From JBMNGO01 sp050949885 (GTDB taxonomy: Bacteria > Bacillota > Syntrophomonadia > Syntrophomonadales > Syntrophomonadaceae): DNA of 64,000 bases. The stretch's first letter is position 1, and every line of letters begins with the position of its first letter. The stretch is taken from NCBI GenBank assembly GCA_050949885.1, contig JBMNGO010000005.1, positions 310,001 through 374,000 of the forward strand, given 5' to 3'. Positions 41,565-50,558 of this stretch are shown here, in pieces. The notes under the pieces were generated by a model, which saw only the letters and a list, made by a program, of their open reading frames with translations, searched no databases and was not told where the DNA came from. Both the position numbers and the translations under genes were made by a program.

Positions 41565-42477
41565 CAAATTGGATTTACAGCTGCTGGAAACTATCAATAA
41601 TATGAATGGTCTGCCGGAAGGGCCCGTTAATATCAGACGGAACGGGGAGACTGTCTTCAGGCGTTCTTCCCCTCACATTCTGGTTCAGCCTCATCCATCT
41701 AAGTCCGGTCTATATATTGAGGTAAAACCCGGTACCATTGACGAAATTGTGCATATACCTGTTTTGGTTACTACCGAAGGTTTGAAGGATAAGGTATACA
41801 ACACTTTTGTGATAGGAGAAAACTCAAGAGTCACAGTTATGGCCGGGTGTGGTATCCATAATGATGGCAGTCATGATTCCGTACATGAAGGAAACCATGA
41901 GATAATTGTCAAGGCAGGTGCCCATCTCAAATATATGGAGAAGCACTATGGGCAGGGGCAAGGCAGCGGAAAGCGGGTTTTAACCCCTTCAACTTCTGTC
42001 ATACTTGAAAAGGGTGCCAGCTGTGAAATGGAATTGGTTCAGATAAGGGGTGTTGATGACTCCGTTCGTTCAACTGTAGCCCATTTACAGGAACGAACCA
42101 GTCTAAAGATAATTGAACGACTTCTGACTCATGGTGACCAGGTATGCGAATCCAGTATCGAAGTGTTTATTGAAGGCATCCAAGGAAATGCTCAAATCCT
42201 CTCCCGGTCGGTTGCCCAGGATAACAGCCGTCAGTCTTTTCGTGCATCTTTGGTGGGAGCCGAAGAATGCCGGGGTCATGTGGAGTGTGACTCCATTATT
42301 ATGGGAAATGCCAAAATAAAGGCCGTGCCCCAGCTGGTAGCCGAAAACTCTGAAGCGGTCCTGACTCATGAGGCTGCCATAGGGAAGATTGCCGGCGAGC
42401 AATTGATCAAATTAATGTCTCTGGGGTTATCTGAAAAAGAAGCTATTGATGCCATAATAGAAGGGTTTTTAAGATAA
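41554..42477 (+). CDS. sufB: Minimal SufB-like Fe-S scaffold protein
   Basis: 307 aa, much shorter than classical SufB (~465). It has the SufBD beta-helix core (VKAGAHLKYMEKHYGQG, SRQSFRASLVGAEECRGHVECDSIIM, AVLTHEAAIGKIAGEQLIKLMSLGLSEKEA). Fe-S ligands are probably Cys and Glu or His in the C-terminal blocks. Paired with SufC alone it is the minimal SUF system of many anaerobes and archaea, lacking SufD, SufS and SufU. ATG 41554 has GGGAGAG ~9 nt upstream; it overlaps sufC by 11 bp. Confidence 0.85.
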   Translation: MNFDKLDLQLLETINNMNGLPEGPVNIRRNGETVFRRSSPHILVQPHPSKSGLYIEVKPGTIDEIVHIPVLVTTEGLKDKVYNTFVIGENSRVTVMAGCGIHNDGSHDSVHEGNHEIIVKAGAHLKYMEKHYGQGQGSGKRVLTPSTSVILEKGASCEMELVQIRGVDDSVRSTVAHLQERTSLKIIERLLTHGDQVCESSIEVFIEGIQGNAQILSRSVAQDNSRQSFRASLVGAEECRGHVECDSIIMGNAKIKAVPQLVAENSEAVLTHEAAIGKIAGEQLIKLMSLGLSEKEAIDAIIEGFLR

Positions 42478-42499
42478 ACCAGAAGGAGTAATAAAGAGG

Positions 42500-43396
42500 A
42501 TGAACTTAAACCTATTTAAGACTTATGCGAGAGTGGTGGAAACCCAAAACCTGTCACGGACTGCCCACGATCTGGGGCTTTCCCAGCCGGCCGTTTCAAA
42601 GCAGATTCAGGTGTTAGAAGAGCATTACGGTGTATTGCTTTTAGAAAGATCAGGCCGCCAAGTTAAAACTACAGAAGCGGGAAAGGCCCTTTTTCATTAT
42701 GCTCAAGAAATTATCCGAACTGTAGAAAAAGCTGAAAAGGCCATGGAAAATTTTGTCCAAAACAGAACAGGCAGTATTTACTTGGGAGCCAGCACCATTC
42801 CCGGTGAGTATATATTACCCAGGATAATGAAGGTCTTTAAGGAAAAGAACCCGGAAATTAAAATTTTTATGGAAATTGGTGATACTGACAACATCAGCCA
42901 CCGGGTTGCGGAAAGGCAACTGGATTTGGGAGTTGTAGGCGGCTGGGTCAGCAATAAGAAGGTTGAGGGTTATCCGTTGCTCAAGGATCAGTTAGTGTTA
43001 ATTACACCAGAGAACCACCCGCTGAACACTGCAGAAGAGATTGATGTTCCCAGTCTGGTGGGTGAAAAATGGGTATTTAGGGAAAAAGGCTCCGGGACCC
43101 GCAAGGCGGTAGAGGATCTCCTTGTGGCCAATGGTATTAAAATCGATGACCTTGACATCAATATGGAAGCAGGCAGTAACGAGGCGGTGTTGGCTTCGGT
43201 GGAATCAGGAATGGGAATAGCCATTGTGTCCAGCTGGGTAATAGCTACAGATAAAGTATCACATCGCAAAATAAAAAGTCTGAAAATATCACACCCTAAA
43301 GCAGAACGATTTTTTTATGTAATTTTTCCCCGACAAAAACGACGTCGTTATGCGGTGGAAGAATTTCTAAACTTCTTAAAGGCCTATCAGTGTTAA
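42500..43396 (+). CDS. LysR family transcriptional regulator
   Basis: 298 aa. N-terminal helix-turn-helix (NLSRTAHDLGLSQPAVSKQIQVLEEHYG, residues ~17-45), a linker helix and a type-2 periplasmic-binding effector domain (GSIYLGASTIPGEYILPRIM, FREKGSGTRKAVED). The GSGTR block is like CysL/YwfK-type regulators of sulfur metabolism. It follows sufB by 22 bp, so it may share its transcript, or act on it. The effector is unknown. Confidence 0.88.
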   Translation: MNLNLFKTYARVVETQNLSRTAHDLGLSQPAVSKQIQVLEEHYGVLLLERSGRQVKTTEAGKALFHYAQEIIRTVEKAEKAMENFVQNRTGSIYLGASTIPGEYILPRIMKVFKEKNPEIKIFMEIGDTDNISHRVAERQLDLGVVGGWVSNKKVEGYPLLKDQLVLITPENHPLNTAEEIDVPSLVGEKWVFREKGSGTRKAVEDLLVANGIKIDDLDINMEAGSNEAVLASVESGMGIAIVSSWVIATDKVSHRKIKSLKISHPKAERFFYVIFPRQKRRRYAVEEFLNFLKAYQC

Positions 43397-43425
43397 AAGC
43401 CCTTCTTAAAGCGCTTTATTGCTAT

Positions 43426-43454
43426 TTGAGAATAATAAAATTAATGTTTAATTT
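43426..43454 (+). promoter_or_regulatory. Candidate sigma-A promoter of the arginine decarboxylase-speEB genes
   Basis: TTGAGA (43426-43431), 17-bp spacer, TAATTT (43449-43454), about 55 bp before the GTG start, in A/T-rich sequence. Confidence 0.35.
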
Positions 43455-43510
43455 TATACTTTCAGAGTATATAATTAATCTATTGCAAAGATATAACTGG
43501 AGGTGTAGTT

Positions 43511-43969
43511 GTGTTACCATTACCCAAAAAATATTTTCTAACCGCTGCTTCTGCAGAGGGACAAACAGAACTGACGGCTTTTGATGGAGCACTTTTAAAT
43601 GCAGGAGTTGGCAATACCAACTTGTTGAAGGTAAGTAGTATTTTGCCTCCAGGTTGTGAATACTCCCCGGGTCTAATTATACCTCCGGGTTCATTGTTAC
43701 CAATTGCCTATGGAACCATAATAAGCTCCAATAAAGGTGAGATTATTTCTGCAGCAGTTGCAGTAGGAGTCAAGAAAGACAGTTTTGGTGTTATTATGGA
43801 ATATGAAGGAATTTGTAGCAAAGAAGAAGCTGAAGCACAAGTGACCCGGATGGTCGAAGAGGCCTTTAGAATAAGGGGCCTGGTGCTTGACGAAGTTAAG
43901 GTGGCGGCCACCGAGCATAGGGTAGAGAAGATTGGATGCGCATTTGCAGCTGTGCCTCTCTGGTATTAA
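43511..43969 (+). CDS. pdaD: Pyruvoyl-dependent arginine decarboxylase
   Basis: 152 aa, family length. Converts arginine to agmatine and CO2. The proenzyme cuts itself before a serine to form the pyruvoyl group: the segment LKVSSILPPG holds the site, Ser42/Ser43. N-terminal PKKYFLTAASAEGQTELTAFDGAL and FGVIMEYEG are typical blocks. Start GTG 43511 with GGAGGTG 7-8 nt upstream. This first step feeds the SpeE and SpeB enzymes encoded next. Confidence 0.92.
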   Translation: MLPLPKKYFLTAASAEGQTELTAFDGALLNAGVGNTNLLKVSSILPPGCEYSPGLIIPPGSLLPIAYGTIISSNKGEIISAAVAVGVKKDSFGVIMEYEGICSKEEAEAQVTRMVEEAFRIRGLVLDEVKVAATEHRVEKIGCAFAAVPLWY

Positions 43970-44002
43970 TAGAATAGAAAGTATAGAAGGAGGAAGTTCT
44001 AA

Positions 44003-44833
44003 TTGGAGCTGTGGGTAACAGAATACCAAACACCAGCCCTTGGTTTTTCTTGTAAAGTGAAAGAAACTTTGAAAACTGAAATAACAGAATTTCAGCAACT
44101 GGCGGTTGTTAATACTGAACAGTTTGGCAGAATGCTCTTGCTGGATGGGATGGTGCAGACAACTGAAAAAGATGAGTATATTTATCATGAAATGATAAGT
44201 ATGATAGCCCTCAATTCCCATCCTAACCCCCAAAATGTGTTGGTGATTGGCGGCGGAGACGGGGGAGCTTTGCGTGAAGTAGTTAAACATCCCAAGGTGG
44301 AAAAGGGAACACTGGTTGAAATTGATGAAAGAGTGGTAGCAGCGGCGAAAGAGTTTTTCCCGGAGACTTCCTGTTCGTTTGATAACCCCAAATCCCGGTT
44401 GGTAATTGCTGATGGAATTCAATATGTGAAAGAAAATCCTGATTCTTTCGATGTTATTCTAGTAGATTCCACTGAACCGGTGGGGCCGGCGGTAGCCTTG
44501 TTTTCTGGAGAATTTTATCAAGACGTTTACCGTGCTTTAAAAAAGGATGGGATGCTGGTCGTACAAAGTGAGTCACCTTTTTTTAATCAAGATGTGATTA
44601 AAATGGCATACGGCGGTATTAGCAGCTACTTCCCGATAACCCGGCTTTACCTGGCGGCAATTCCCACTTATCCCAGTGGTCTGTGGAGTTTTACCGTAGG
44701 ATCAAAATTATATAATCCGGAAGAGATTGCCACTATTTATGAAGGGCAGACAAGGTATTATTCTCCGCAGGTCCATCAGGCAGCATTTAAACTGCCTGTA
44801 TTCGTGGAAAAGATAATTAATTCAGGGGATTAG
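44003..44833 (+). CDS. speE: Spermidine synthase / aminopropyltransferase SpeE
   Basis: 276 aa. Moves the aminopropyl group of decarboxylated SAM to an amine. Blocks: LLLDGMVQTTEKDEYIYHEM, VLVIGGGDGGALREV (nucleotide-binding), DVILVDSTEPVGPA (catalytic Asp) and the typical C-terminal end. The acceptor may be putrescine or agmatine. Start TTG 44003 with AAGGAGGAAG upstream; it lies between the decarboxylase and agmatinase genes. Confidence 0.94.
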   Translation: MELWVTEYQTPALGFSCKVKETLKTEITEFQQLAVVNTEQFGRMLLLDGMVQTTEKDEYIYHEMISMIALNSHPNPQNVLVIGGGDGGALREVVKHPKVEKGTLVEIDERVVAAAKEFFPETSCSFDNPKSRLVIADGIQYVKENPDSFDVILVDSTEPVGPAVALFSGEFYQDVYRALKKDGMLVVQSESPFFNQDVIKMAYGGISSYFPITRLYLAAIPTYPSGLWSFTVGSKLYNPEEIATIYEGQTRYYSPQVHQAAFKLPVFVEKIINSGD

Positions 44834-44836
44834 CTG

Positions 44837-45703
44837 ATGCAGACAGAGGTAATGGATTTACTGGAGCAGAGAGCGGTTTTTTTAGGCAGTAGTGATAATT
44901 TACATGCCAGTGATAAAGTAATTATCGGATTACCCATGGACGCTACCACCAGTTTTCGCCCAGGCACCCGCCTGGCTCCTTACAGAATAAGAGAAGTATC
45001 AGAGGTTATCGAAGAGTATAGTGTTTATTTGGATAAATCTCTGGCTGATGCTTGTTATTATGATGCCGGAGATGTCTTAATCCCCTGGGGTAACGTTAAT
45101 GAGAGCCTAAAGCGTATAGAAAAGGTAGCCCATCATTTCCTAAGCCAGGATAAACGGTTGTTTGCCATCGGCGGGGAACACCTGGTTACTCTGCCCCTGG
45201 TCAAAGCCTATAAGGAGTTTTATCCCGACTTGGCAGTTATACAGATGGATGCTCATGCTGATTTGCGCCATGACTACCTGGGAGAGGAATTGTCCCATGC
45301 TACAGTAATGAAACGCATTGTTGAACAAATTGGCGGTAAGAATCTCTACCAGGTGGGCATTAGATCGGGAACCCTTGAAGAGATTAGTTTTGCCCGGCAG
45401 CATACCCATTTTTACCTGGACCGGTTTATTGAAGTTTTGGATGAGGTCAGGGAAAAGATAAAGAACCAGCCTGTTTATATCAGCCTGGATATAGATGTGC
45501 TGGATCCGGCCCATGCGCCGGGAACCGGTACTCCTGAAGCCGGAGGGGTATCTTCAAGAGAACTCTTGCAATTTCTTCATGGCTTGCAAGGTCTGAAGGT
45601 GGTAGGATTTGATATGGTAGAAATATCTCCCTCCCTGGATACCGGTGATGTTACTTCAATCCTGGGGGCCAAGCTGCTACGGGAAGCTTTGTTGACATAT
45701 TAA
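44837..45703 (+). CDS. speB: Agmatinase / ureohydrolase SpeB
   Basis: 288 aa, arginase fold. The binuclear manganese ligands are visible: GGEHLVTLP, DAHADLRHDY and SLDIDVLDPAHAPGTGTPE. Removes urea from agmatine to give putrescine, or from aminopropylagmatine to give spermidine. ATG 44837 is 3 bp after speE, so the two are in one operon. Together with pdaD and speD it gives a complete route to spermidine. Confidence 0.93.
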   Translation: MQTEVMDLLEQRAVFLGSSDNLHASDKVIIGLPMDATTSFRPGTRLAPYRIREVSEVIEEYSVYLDKSLADACYYDAGDVLIPWGNVNESLKRIEKVAHHFLSQDKRLFAIGGEHLVTLPLVKAYKEFYPDLAVIQMDAHADLRHDYLGEELSHATVMKRIVEQIGGKNLYQVGIRSGTLEEISFARQHTHFYLDRFIEVLDEVREKIKNQPVYISLDIDVLDPAHAPGTGTPEAGGVSSRELLQFLHGLQGLKVVGFDMVEISPSLDTGDVTSILGAKLLREALLTY

Positions 45704-45706
45704 AAG

Positions 45707-45732
45707 AAATGGCCTTTTTTAGGCCATTTTGT
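45707..45732. terminator. Bidirectional terminator after speB
   Basis: AAATGGCCT / AGGCCATTT with a TTTTT loop, 9-bp perfect stem. It separates speB from the convergent gene at 45733. Confidence 0.75.
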
Positions 45733-46161
45733 TTATATTCTAATCAAGTTGTTAGGGTAAACATATATTTCGTTAGTACCGGGTTTTGGGCTGAATATTA
45801 TTATGCCCTCAAGATGGTTTAATACACTCTCCCAGCTATTCTCATCATTCTCTCCCACAGTTATCTCAAAGACCGAGACTGGAACCTCCCTCCAATTAAG
45901 CATTCTCAACTCATTTAAGCCTTCCTGCAAAAAGCTGAGTTCAGCAACTGGAACAGAAAAAGGTACCTTAGCATTGCTCTTTATATGTTGTTCCAGCATT
46001 TTAATAAAATCCAGCAGCTTCTTTTCTTTGTCAGGGTCTATAACATACTGAAATAACAAATCATAAAGGTTTTGTGCCAGTACTATAGAGGTTGTAGTGG
46101 GAAGTAAAAGGTGTTTTTCTTGACATTTAAATATTAGTTGGAATTTACTTACAGGATCCAT
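45733..46161 (-). CDS. Hypothetical protein, unknown
   Basis: 142 aa on the minus strand; its ATG has AGGAGTA about 8 nt upstream in that direction. Soluble, mixed charged, with a helical middle (DPDKEKKLLDFIKMLEQHI) and a beta-like end (EITVGENDE, GIIIFSPKPGTNEIYVYP). No family recognised. The good ribosome site and the shared terminator support a real gene. Confidence 0.65.
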   Translation of the reverse strand: MDPVSKFQLIFKCQEKHLLLPTTTSIVLAQNLYDLLFQYVIDPDKEKKLLDFIKMLEQHIKSNAKVPFSVPVAELSFLQEGLNELRMLNWREVPVSVFEITVGENDENSWESVLNHLEGIIIFSPKPGTNEIYVYPNNLIRI

Positions 46162-46484
46162 TAAAAATACTCCTTTCTTGCCTAAAACAACTAATTATTA
46201 AGTATTTTCAACAAAAAAATGAATTTGTGAGCAAAAGGGGTTATTTTTTAATATTTTGCCTTATTCTGAAGTATATCTCAACTGATAAAGGACAAGGACT
46301 GTATACACTTTTTGAAGTGAACCCTGATCTATGCCTATAATTATACATATAACTATTTTTTATGGCGATAAGTTTTCCATATTGTATGTTTCGAACCGAT
46401 GCAACGAATGCTAAACTTGACCCGCCCATTATTCCTTCGCAAGAGGGAAATAATAGGGTATATTTGCGGAAGAGGGAATGTCAA
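46162..46484. other. Intergenic region between the hypothetical gene and opuAA
   Basis: Divergent control region of about 320 bp, A/T-rich. It holds the opuAA promoter and no clear RNA element. The frame open back to 46362 is taken as leader, not protein. Confidence 0.5.
46312..46341 (+). promoter_or_regulatory. Sigma-A promoter of the opuA operon
   Basis: TTGAAG (46312-46317), 18-bp spacer, perfect TATAAT (46336-46341), about 145 bp before the start codon. Confidence 0.5.
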
Positions 46485-47675
46485 TTGACAAAGCTAGAAG
46501 TAATAAACCTCACTAAAATTTACGGTAGTAGTCCTGAAAAGGCATTGGAATTACTCAAGCAAGGATTGACCAATAGCGAGATTCGGCAGAAAAGCAAACA
46601 GGTAGTAGGGATAAGACAAGTAAACTTCTCCGTTGAGGAAGGCGAGAGCTTTGTAATAATGGGTCTTTCCGGCAGTGGCAAGTCTACCCTGCTCAGATGT
46701 ATAAACCAACTGATAAAGCATACCGCCGGACAGATATTTTTGGACAATGAGGAAATAACCAGCATGTCGCCAAAACGGCTGGTGGAGGTCAGGCGCAAAA
46801 AAATGGGAATGGTTTTTCAGCGGTTTGCTTTATTGCCCAACCGCACAATTGTAGATAATGTTGCCTATGGACTTGAAGTGCAGGGAATTCCCCGGAAAGA
46901 GCGTTATGCACGATCCCAGCAAGCAATAGAACTGGTTGGATTAAAAGGGTGGGAGAATGACTATCCTTTTAATCTAAGTGGCGGTATGCAGCAGCGAGTC
47001 GGACTGGCTCGGGCTTTAGCAACGGATCCTGATGTTCTGCTGATGGACGAGCCTTTTAGTGCCTTGGACCCTCTGATTAGACAGGACATGCAGGATGAGC
47101 TGTTAGAACTGCAGGAAAAACTGAAAAAAACCATAATTTTCATTACTCATGACCTGGATGAGGCGTTGAAAATAGGGGATCGGATAGCCCTGATGAAAGA
47201 TGGCCAAATAGTACAGATGGGGACCCCCGAAGATATCCTGCTTTCACCGGCTAATGAATATGTGGAGCGTTTTGTGCAGAATGTAGACCGGGCCAAAGTA
47301 CTTAACGCAAGTTCTGTGATGATCAAGCCCCGTACAGTTATTTATCCCAAGGACGGACCCATGACCGCCCTGCACAATATGGAAAAATTCGGCATGTCCA
47401 GCCTTTTTGTTACTGACCGTTTAGGACATCTTTTGGGCTATATTCTGGCTGATGATGCGGCAGATGTTGCTGAGCGGAAAGAAAAAAGCATGGAAAGTGT
47501 TATCAGAAAAGATGTACCCCTGGCATCACCGGATACGCCATTGGTGGACTTGTTGGATGTTATGGCCCATACTCCCGTTCCCATTGCAGTTGTAGATGAG
47601 AACCATATATTAAAAGGTGTTTTGGTGCGGGGATCAGTTATTGCCGGTTTGGCGGGGCAAAGGAGGAATACATGA
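46485..47675 (+). CDS. opuAA: Glycine betaine ABC transporter ATPase with CBS domains (OpuAA/ProV)
   Basis: 396 aa from TTG 46485, with GAGGG 8 nt upstream; that start gives the family's N-terminus LTKLEVINLTKIYG. Walker A GLSGSGKST, Q-loop VFQRFALLPN, signature LSGGMQQR, Walker B VLLMDEPFSALD and H-loop THD. Two C-terminal CBS domains (from ~275) sense ionic strength in OpuA. It powers uptake of osmoprotectants. It overlaps the permease gene by 4 bp. Confidence 0.93.
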   Translation: MTKLEVINLTKIYGSSPEKALELLKQGLTNSEIRQKSKQVVGIRQVNFSVEEGESFVIMGLSGSGKSTLLRCINQLIKHTAGQIFLDNEEITSMSPKRLVEVRRKKMGMVFQRFALLPNRTIVDNVAYGLEVQGIPRKERYARSQQAIELVGLKGWENDYPFNLSGGMQQRVGLARALATDPDVLLMDEPFSALDPLIRQDMQDELLELQEKLKKTIIFITHDLDEALKIGDRIALMKDGQIVQMGTPEDILLSPANEYVERFVQNVDRAKVLNASSVMIKPRTVIYPKDGPMTALHNMEKFGMSSLFVTDRLGHLLGYILADDAADVAERKEKSMESVIRKDVPLASPDTPLVDLLDVMAHTPVPIAVVDENHILKGVLVRGSVIAGLAGQRRNT

Positions 47676-48508
47676 TGGATATTTTACCAAGGATACCCAT
47701 TTCCTTATGGATAGATTCGGCTATAGCATACTTGCAAAGCCAGTTCGGCGAAACCTTCGACAGTCTTACAGAATTCCTGCAGTTTATTATTGAGGGCTTA
47801 CGGGATTATCTTTTGCTCATACCACCAGAACTCCTGACTATCACCATCGCTCTTATCGCCTATTGGTTAGTAAATAAACGAGCTGCATTATTTGCCCTGG
47901 CAGGTTTGGTGCTTATATACAACATGCAGTTGTGGGGGGCTACTATGCAAACCCTTTCCATGGTGATTATTGCTGTATTGCTATGTGTTCTTTTGGGAGT
48001 GCCTTTGGGAATCCTGGGGGCCAAAAACCAAACAGCCCATAAAGTGATAACACCAGTGTTGGACTTTATGCAGACTTTGCCAGCCTTTGTGTACCTGCTC
48101 CCGGCAGTAACCTTTTTTGGCTTAGGGGTAGTGCCGGGGGTGATTTCCACTCTGATATTTGCTATGCCCCCAGTAATACGTCTGACCGATTTAGGATTAA
48201 AACAGGTGCCGGAGGAACTAGTGGAGCTGGGAAAATCATTTGGTTCAACCTTTTTTCAAATGTTATTTAAAATAGAACTGCCTTTAGCGCGATCCACTAT
48301 AATGGCCGGGATAAACCAGTGTATAATGCTATCACTGTCAATGGTGGTAATTGCCTCCATGATCGGTGCTAAAGGCTTGGGGGGTGAGGTGTGGAGAGGA
48401 ATTCAAAGGATGGAGATAGGGGACGGTTTTGAGGCCGGGCTGGCTATTGTAATAATAGCTATTATACTCGACCGCATTACCCAGAGTTTTGGAAAATCGG
48501 ATAAGTAA
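47672..48508 (+). CDS. opuAB: Glycine betaine ABC transporter permease (OpuAB/ProW)
   Basis: 278 aa, about seven helices. The EAA-like motif (ELVELGKSFGSTFFQMLFKIELPLARS, taken in parts) contacts the ATPase. PVLDFMQTLPAFVYLLPAV and MVVIASMIGAKGLGGEVWRGI are family blocks. ATG 47672 overlaps opuAA. Forms the membrane channel of the importer. Confidence 0.93.
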   Translation: MMDILPRIPISLWIDSAIAYLQSQFGETFDSLTEFLQFIIEGLRDYLLLIPPELLTITIALIAYWLVNKRAALFALAGLVLIYNMQLWGATMQTLSMVIIAVLLCVLLGVPLGILGAKNQTAHKVITPVLDFMQTLPAFVYLLPAVTFFGLGVVPGVISTLIFAMPPVIRLTDLGLKQVPEELVELGKSFGSTFFQMLFKIELPLARSTIMAGINQCIMLSLSMVVIASMIGAKGLGGEVWRGIQRMEIGDGFEAGLAIVIIAIILDRITQSFGKSDK

Positions 48509-48524
48509 ACCAAGGAGGATGAGG

Positions 48525-49430
48525 ATGCGAAAGAATAAAAGAGAGTTTACACTAATTAGTATCATGATGGTTTTTTTCCTTGTGGCCGTTAGCATCAGCG
48601 GATGCGGGGGAGGCAAGGAAGACCCTGGCAAGCAAGCTGCTGATAAAGGCCCCGTAAAGATTTTGTATGTGGAATGGGCCTGTGCAACAGCTACATCCCA
48701 TGTGATAGCCGATATTTTGGAAAACCGTTTGGGATATGAAGTAGAGTTAACACCAGTTACTGCAGCTATTATGTATGAAGGATTAAGCACCGGAGATGGA
48801 GATGCCATATTCTGTTCCTGGCAGCCGGTTACTCATGGGTCTTATATGGCTAATGTGGGTGATAAGGTTGAGGATCTGGGCCCCAATATGGAAGGGGCCA
48901 AAATAGGCTGGGTGGTTCCCGCGTATGTAGATATTGATTCCATAGAAGATCTTAAAGATGAAGCAGTAAAGAGCCAGTTCAAAGGGAAAGTAGTCGGTAT
49001 TGATCCCGGCGCAGGATTAATGCAGTGCAGTGAGCAAGCCCTGGTTGATTATGGCCTGGATTATGAATTGATTGAAGGAAGCGATGCAACCATGGTTGCC
49101 GCTTTAAAAGCCGCTTATGATAAAGAGGAACCGATAATAATTACCGGATGGACACCGCATTGGAAATTTGCCCGCTGGGATTTAAAATACCTTGATGATC
49201 CCCTGAAAGTCTTCGGAGAAGCAGAAACTATTAATACTGTGGTTAGAAAAGGTCTTAAAGAAGATATGCCTGAAGTCTATGAATTTTTTGATAAATTCCA
49301 TTGGTCGGAGACTGACTTAGCCAGTGCTATGATCATGGCAGAAGAAGAAGGGGCTACAAGTGCTTCGGCGGCCAGCAAATGGGTTTCGGAAAACGAAGAA
49401 CTGGTTAATAGCTGGTTGCCAGAAGAATAA
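48525..49430 (+). CDS. opuAC: Glycine betaine-binding lipoprotein (OpuAC/ProX-like)
   Basis: 301 aa from ATG 48525 with AAGGAGG 6 nt upstream; an in-frame TTG at 48489 lies in opuAB. A lipoprotein signal ends in the lipobox SISGC (lipid-modified Cys near residue 26). The binding domain has VEWACATATSHVIADIL, WQPVTHGSYMANVGD and ITGWTPHWKFARWDLKYL, whose aromatic residues form the cage for the trimethylammonium group. Last gene of the opuA operon. Confidence 0.93.
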   Translation: MRKNKREFTLISIMMVFFLVAVSISGCGGGKEDPGKQAADKGPVKILYVEWACATATSHVIADILENRLGYEVELTPVTAAIMYEGLSTGDGDAIFCSWQPVTHGSYMANVGDKVEDLGPNMEGAKIGWVVPAYVDIDSIEDLKDEAVKSQFKGKVVGIDPGAGLMQCSEQALVDYGLDYELIEGSDATMVAALKAAYDKEEPIIITGWTPHWKFARWDLKYLDDPLKVFGEAETINTVVRKGLKEDMPEVYEFFDKFHWSETDLASAMIMAEEEGATSASAASKWVSENEELVNSWLPEE

Positions 49431-49453
49431 TATAATATAGAATATAATCCATT

Positions 49454-49480
49454 AAATACCCCCCAATCCGGGGGGTATTT
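49454..49480. terminator. Terminator between opuAC and trpS (convergent)
   Basis: AAATACCCCCC / GGGGGGTATTT, 11-bp perfect stem with 5-base loop. The T run is short on both sides. Confidence 0.65.
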
Positions 49481-49485
49481 GATGT

Positions 49486-50475
49486 CTAAAAGTAATTAAG
49501 GCCCATAGCATCGCGGACTTCAGTCATGGTCTCCTCTGCCACTGACCTTGCCTTCTTGGTTCCTTCAAAGAGAATGTCTTTTATCATAGGGGGTTTGTAA
49601 GATGCCCGTCGTTCATGCATAGGTTCCAGCATTTGATTGATCTTTTGGGACAGCCTTTTCTTACAGGCGACGCATCCAATTGCTCCCTGGCTGCATTCCT
49701 TCTCAATGTCTGCGGTTTCATCTCCGTTAAAAACCTTATGGTATGAAAAAACAGTACATATGTCCGGATGGCCGGGATCGGTTTTGTGTATGCGGGCCGG
49801 ATCAGTTACAGCACTGTTGATTTTACGTGTAACCTCTTGAGGAAGATCAGATAGAAAAATGGCATTACTCAAACTCTTGCTCATTTTGTTCTTGCCATCT
49901 AAACCTACCAAGCGGGGAACATCACCTACCATGGCCTGAGGTTCGATAAGAACCGGCCCGTATAAATCATTAAAACGGCGTACAATCTTTCTGGCCAATT
50001 CGATATGAGGTATTTGATCTTCGCCCACAGGAACCAGATCAGCTTTAAAAATGGCAATATCAGCTGCTTGGCTGATCGGGTAACCCAGAAAACCATAGGT
50101 CATATCAGTAAAGCCGTGCTGAGCGGCCTCCGTTTTTATGGTGGGATTATGGCGCAATACGTTCACAGAAGTATATAGAGAAAAATACATGGTCAATTCA
50201 TGGATCTGGGGAACCTGGCTTTGAATAAAAATGGTTGACAATTCAGGGTCCAGGCCCGCTGCCAGATAGTCGCTGGTAATCTGATATATGCTGGCCTCAA
50301 TATCTTCGTTCTTTTCCCAGTGGGTAGTTAAAGCCTGAACGTCAGCTATTATAATATAGCTTTCATAATCATATTGCAGCTTGACCCGGTTCATCAAACT
50401 TCCCATATAATGTCCCAGATGCAGGTTCCCGGTGGGTCTGTCGCCTGTTAAAATCCTCTTTTTAGCTTCGGGCAT
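49486..50475 (-). CDS. trpS: Tryptophanyl-tRNA synthetase
   Basis: 329 aa on the minus strand. Class I synthetase: the HIGH-like motif is GNLHLGHY and the KMSKS motif is NKMSKSLS, in GLDGKNKMSKSLSN. GDRPTGNLHL and VPVGEDQIPHIELARKI are family blocks. Charges tRNA-Trp in the cytoplasm. Its upstream region is only ~105 bp and shared with the divergent gene, so a T-box leader is excluded by space. Confidence 0.96.
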   Translation of the reverse strand: MPEAKKRILTGDRPTGNLHLGHYMGSLMNRVKLQYDYESYIIIADVQALTTHWEKNEDIEASIYQITSDYLAAGLDPELSTIFIQSQVPQIHELTMYFSLYTSVNVLRHNPTIKTEAAQHGFTDMTYGFLGYPISQAADIAIFKADLVPVGEDQIPHIELARKIVRRFNDLYGPVLIEPQAMVGDVPRLVGLDGKNKMSKSLSNAIFLSDLPQEVTRKINSAVTDPARIHKTDPGHPDICTVFSYHKVFNGDETADIEKECSQGAIGCVACKKRLSQKINQMLEPMHERRASYKPPMIKDILFEGTKKARSVAEETMTEVRDAMGLNYF

Positions 50476-50502
50476 GGAATCTATCTCCTAACCATCTATT
50501 AT

Positions 50503-50531
50503 TTGACTATTTAATGATCTTAAAATACCAT
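50503..50531 (+). promoter_or_regulatory. Candidate promoter of the 749-aa membrane protein gene
   Basis: TTGACT (50503-50508), 17-bp spacer, TACCAT (50526-50531), about 50 bp before the ATG. It overlaps the divergent trpS promoter by two bases. Confidence 0.4.
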
Positions 50532-50558
50532 TATAAAAGTATACTTTCAATACTTCAA
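50530..50558 (-). promoter_or_regulatory. Sigma-A promoter of trpS
   Basis: On the minus strand TTGAAG (50558-50553), 17-bp spacer, perfect TATAAT (50535-50530), 55 bp before the trpS start. Confidence 0.6.

Noticed and set aside
43697..44422. 241-codon minus-strand frame
   Set aside because: Shadow of pdaD and speE, both with clear catalytic motifs on the plus strand; composition is unlike a protein of this genome.
45140..45514. 124-codon minus-strand frame
   Set aside because: Opposite speB, whose metal-binding motifs are intact.
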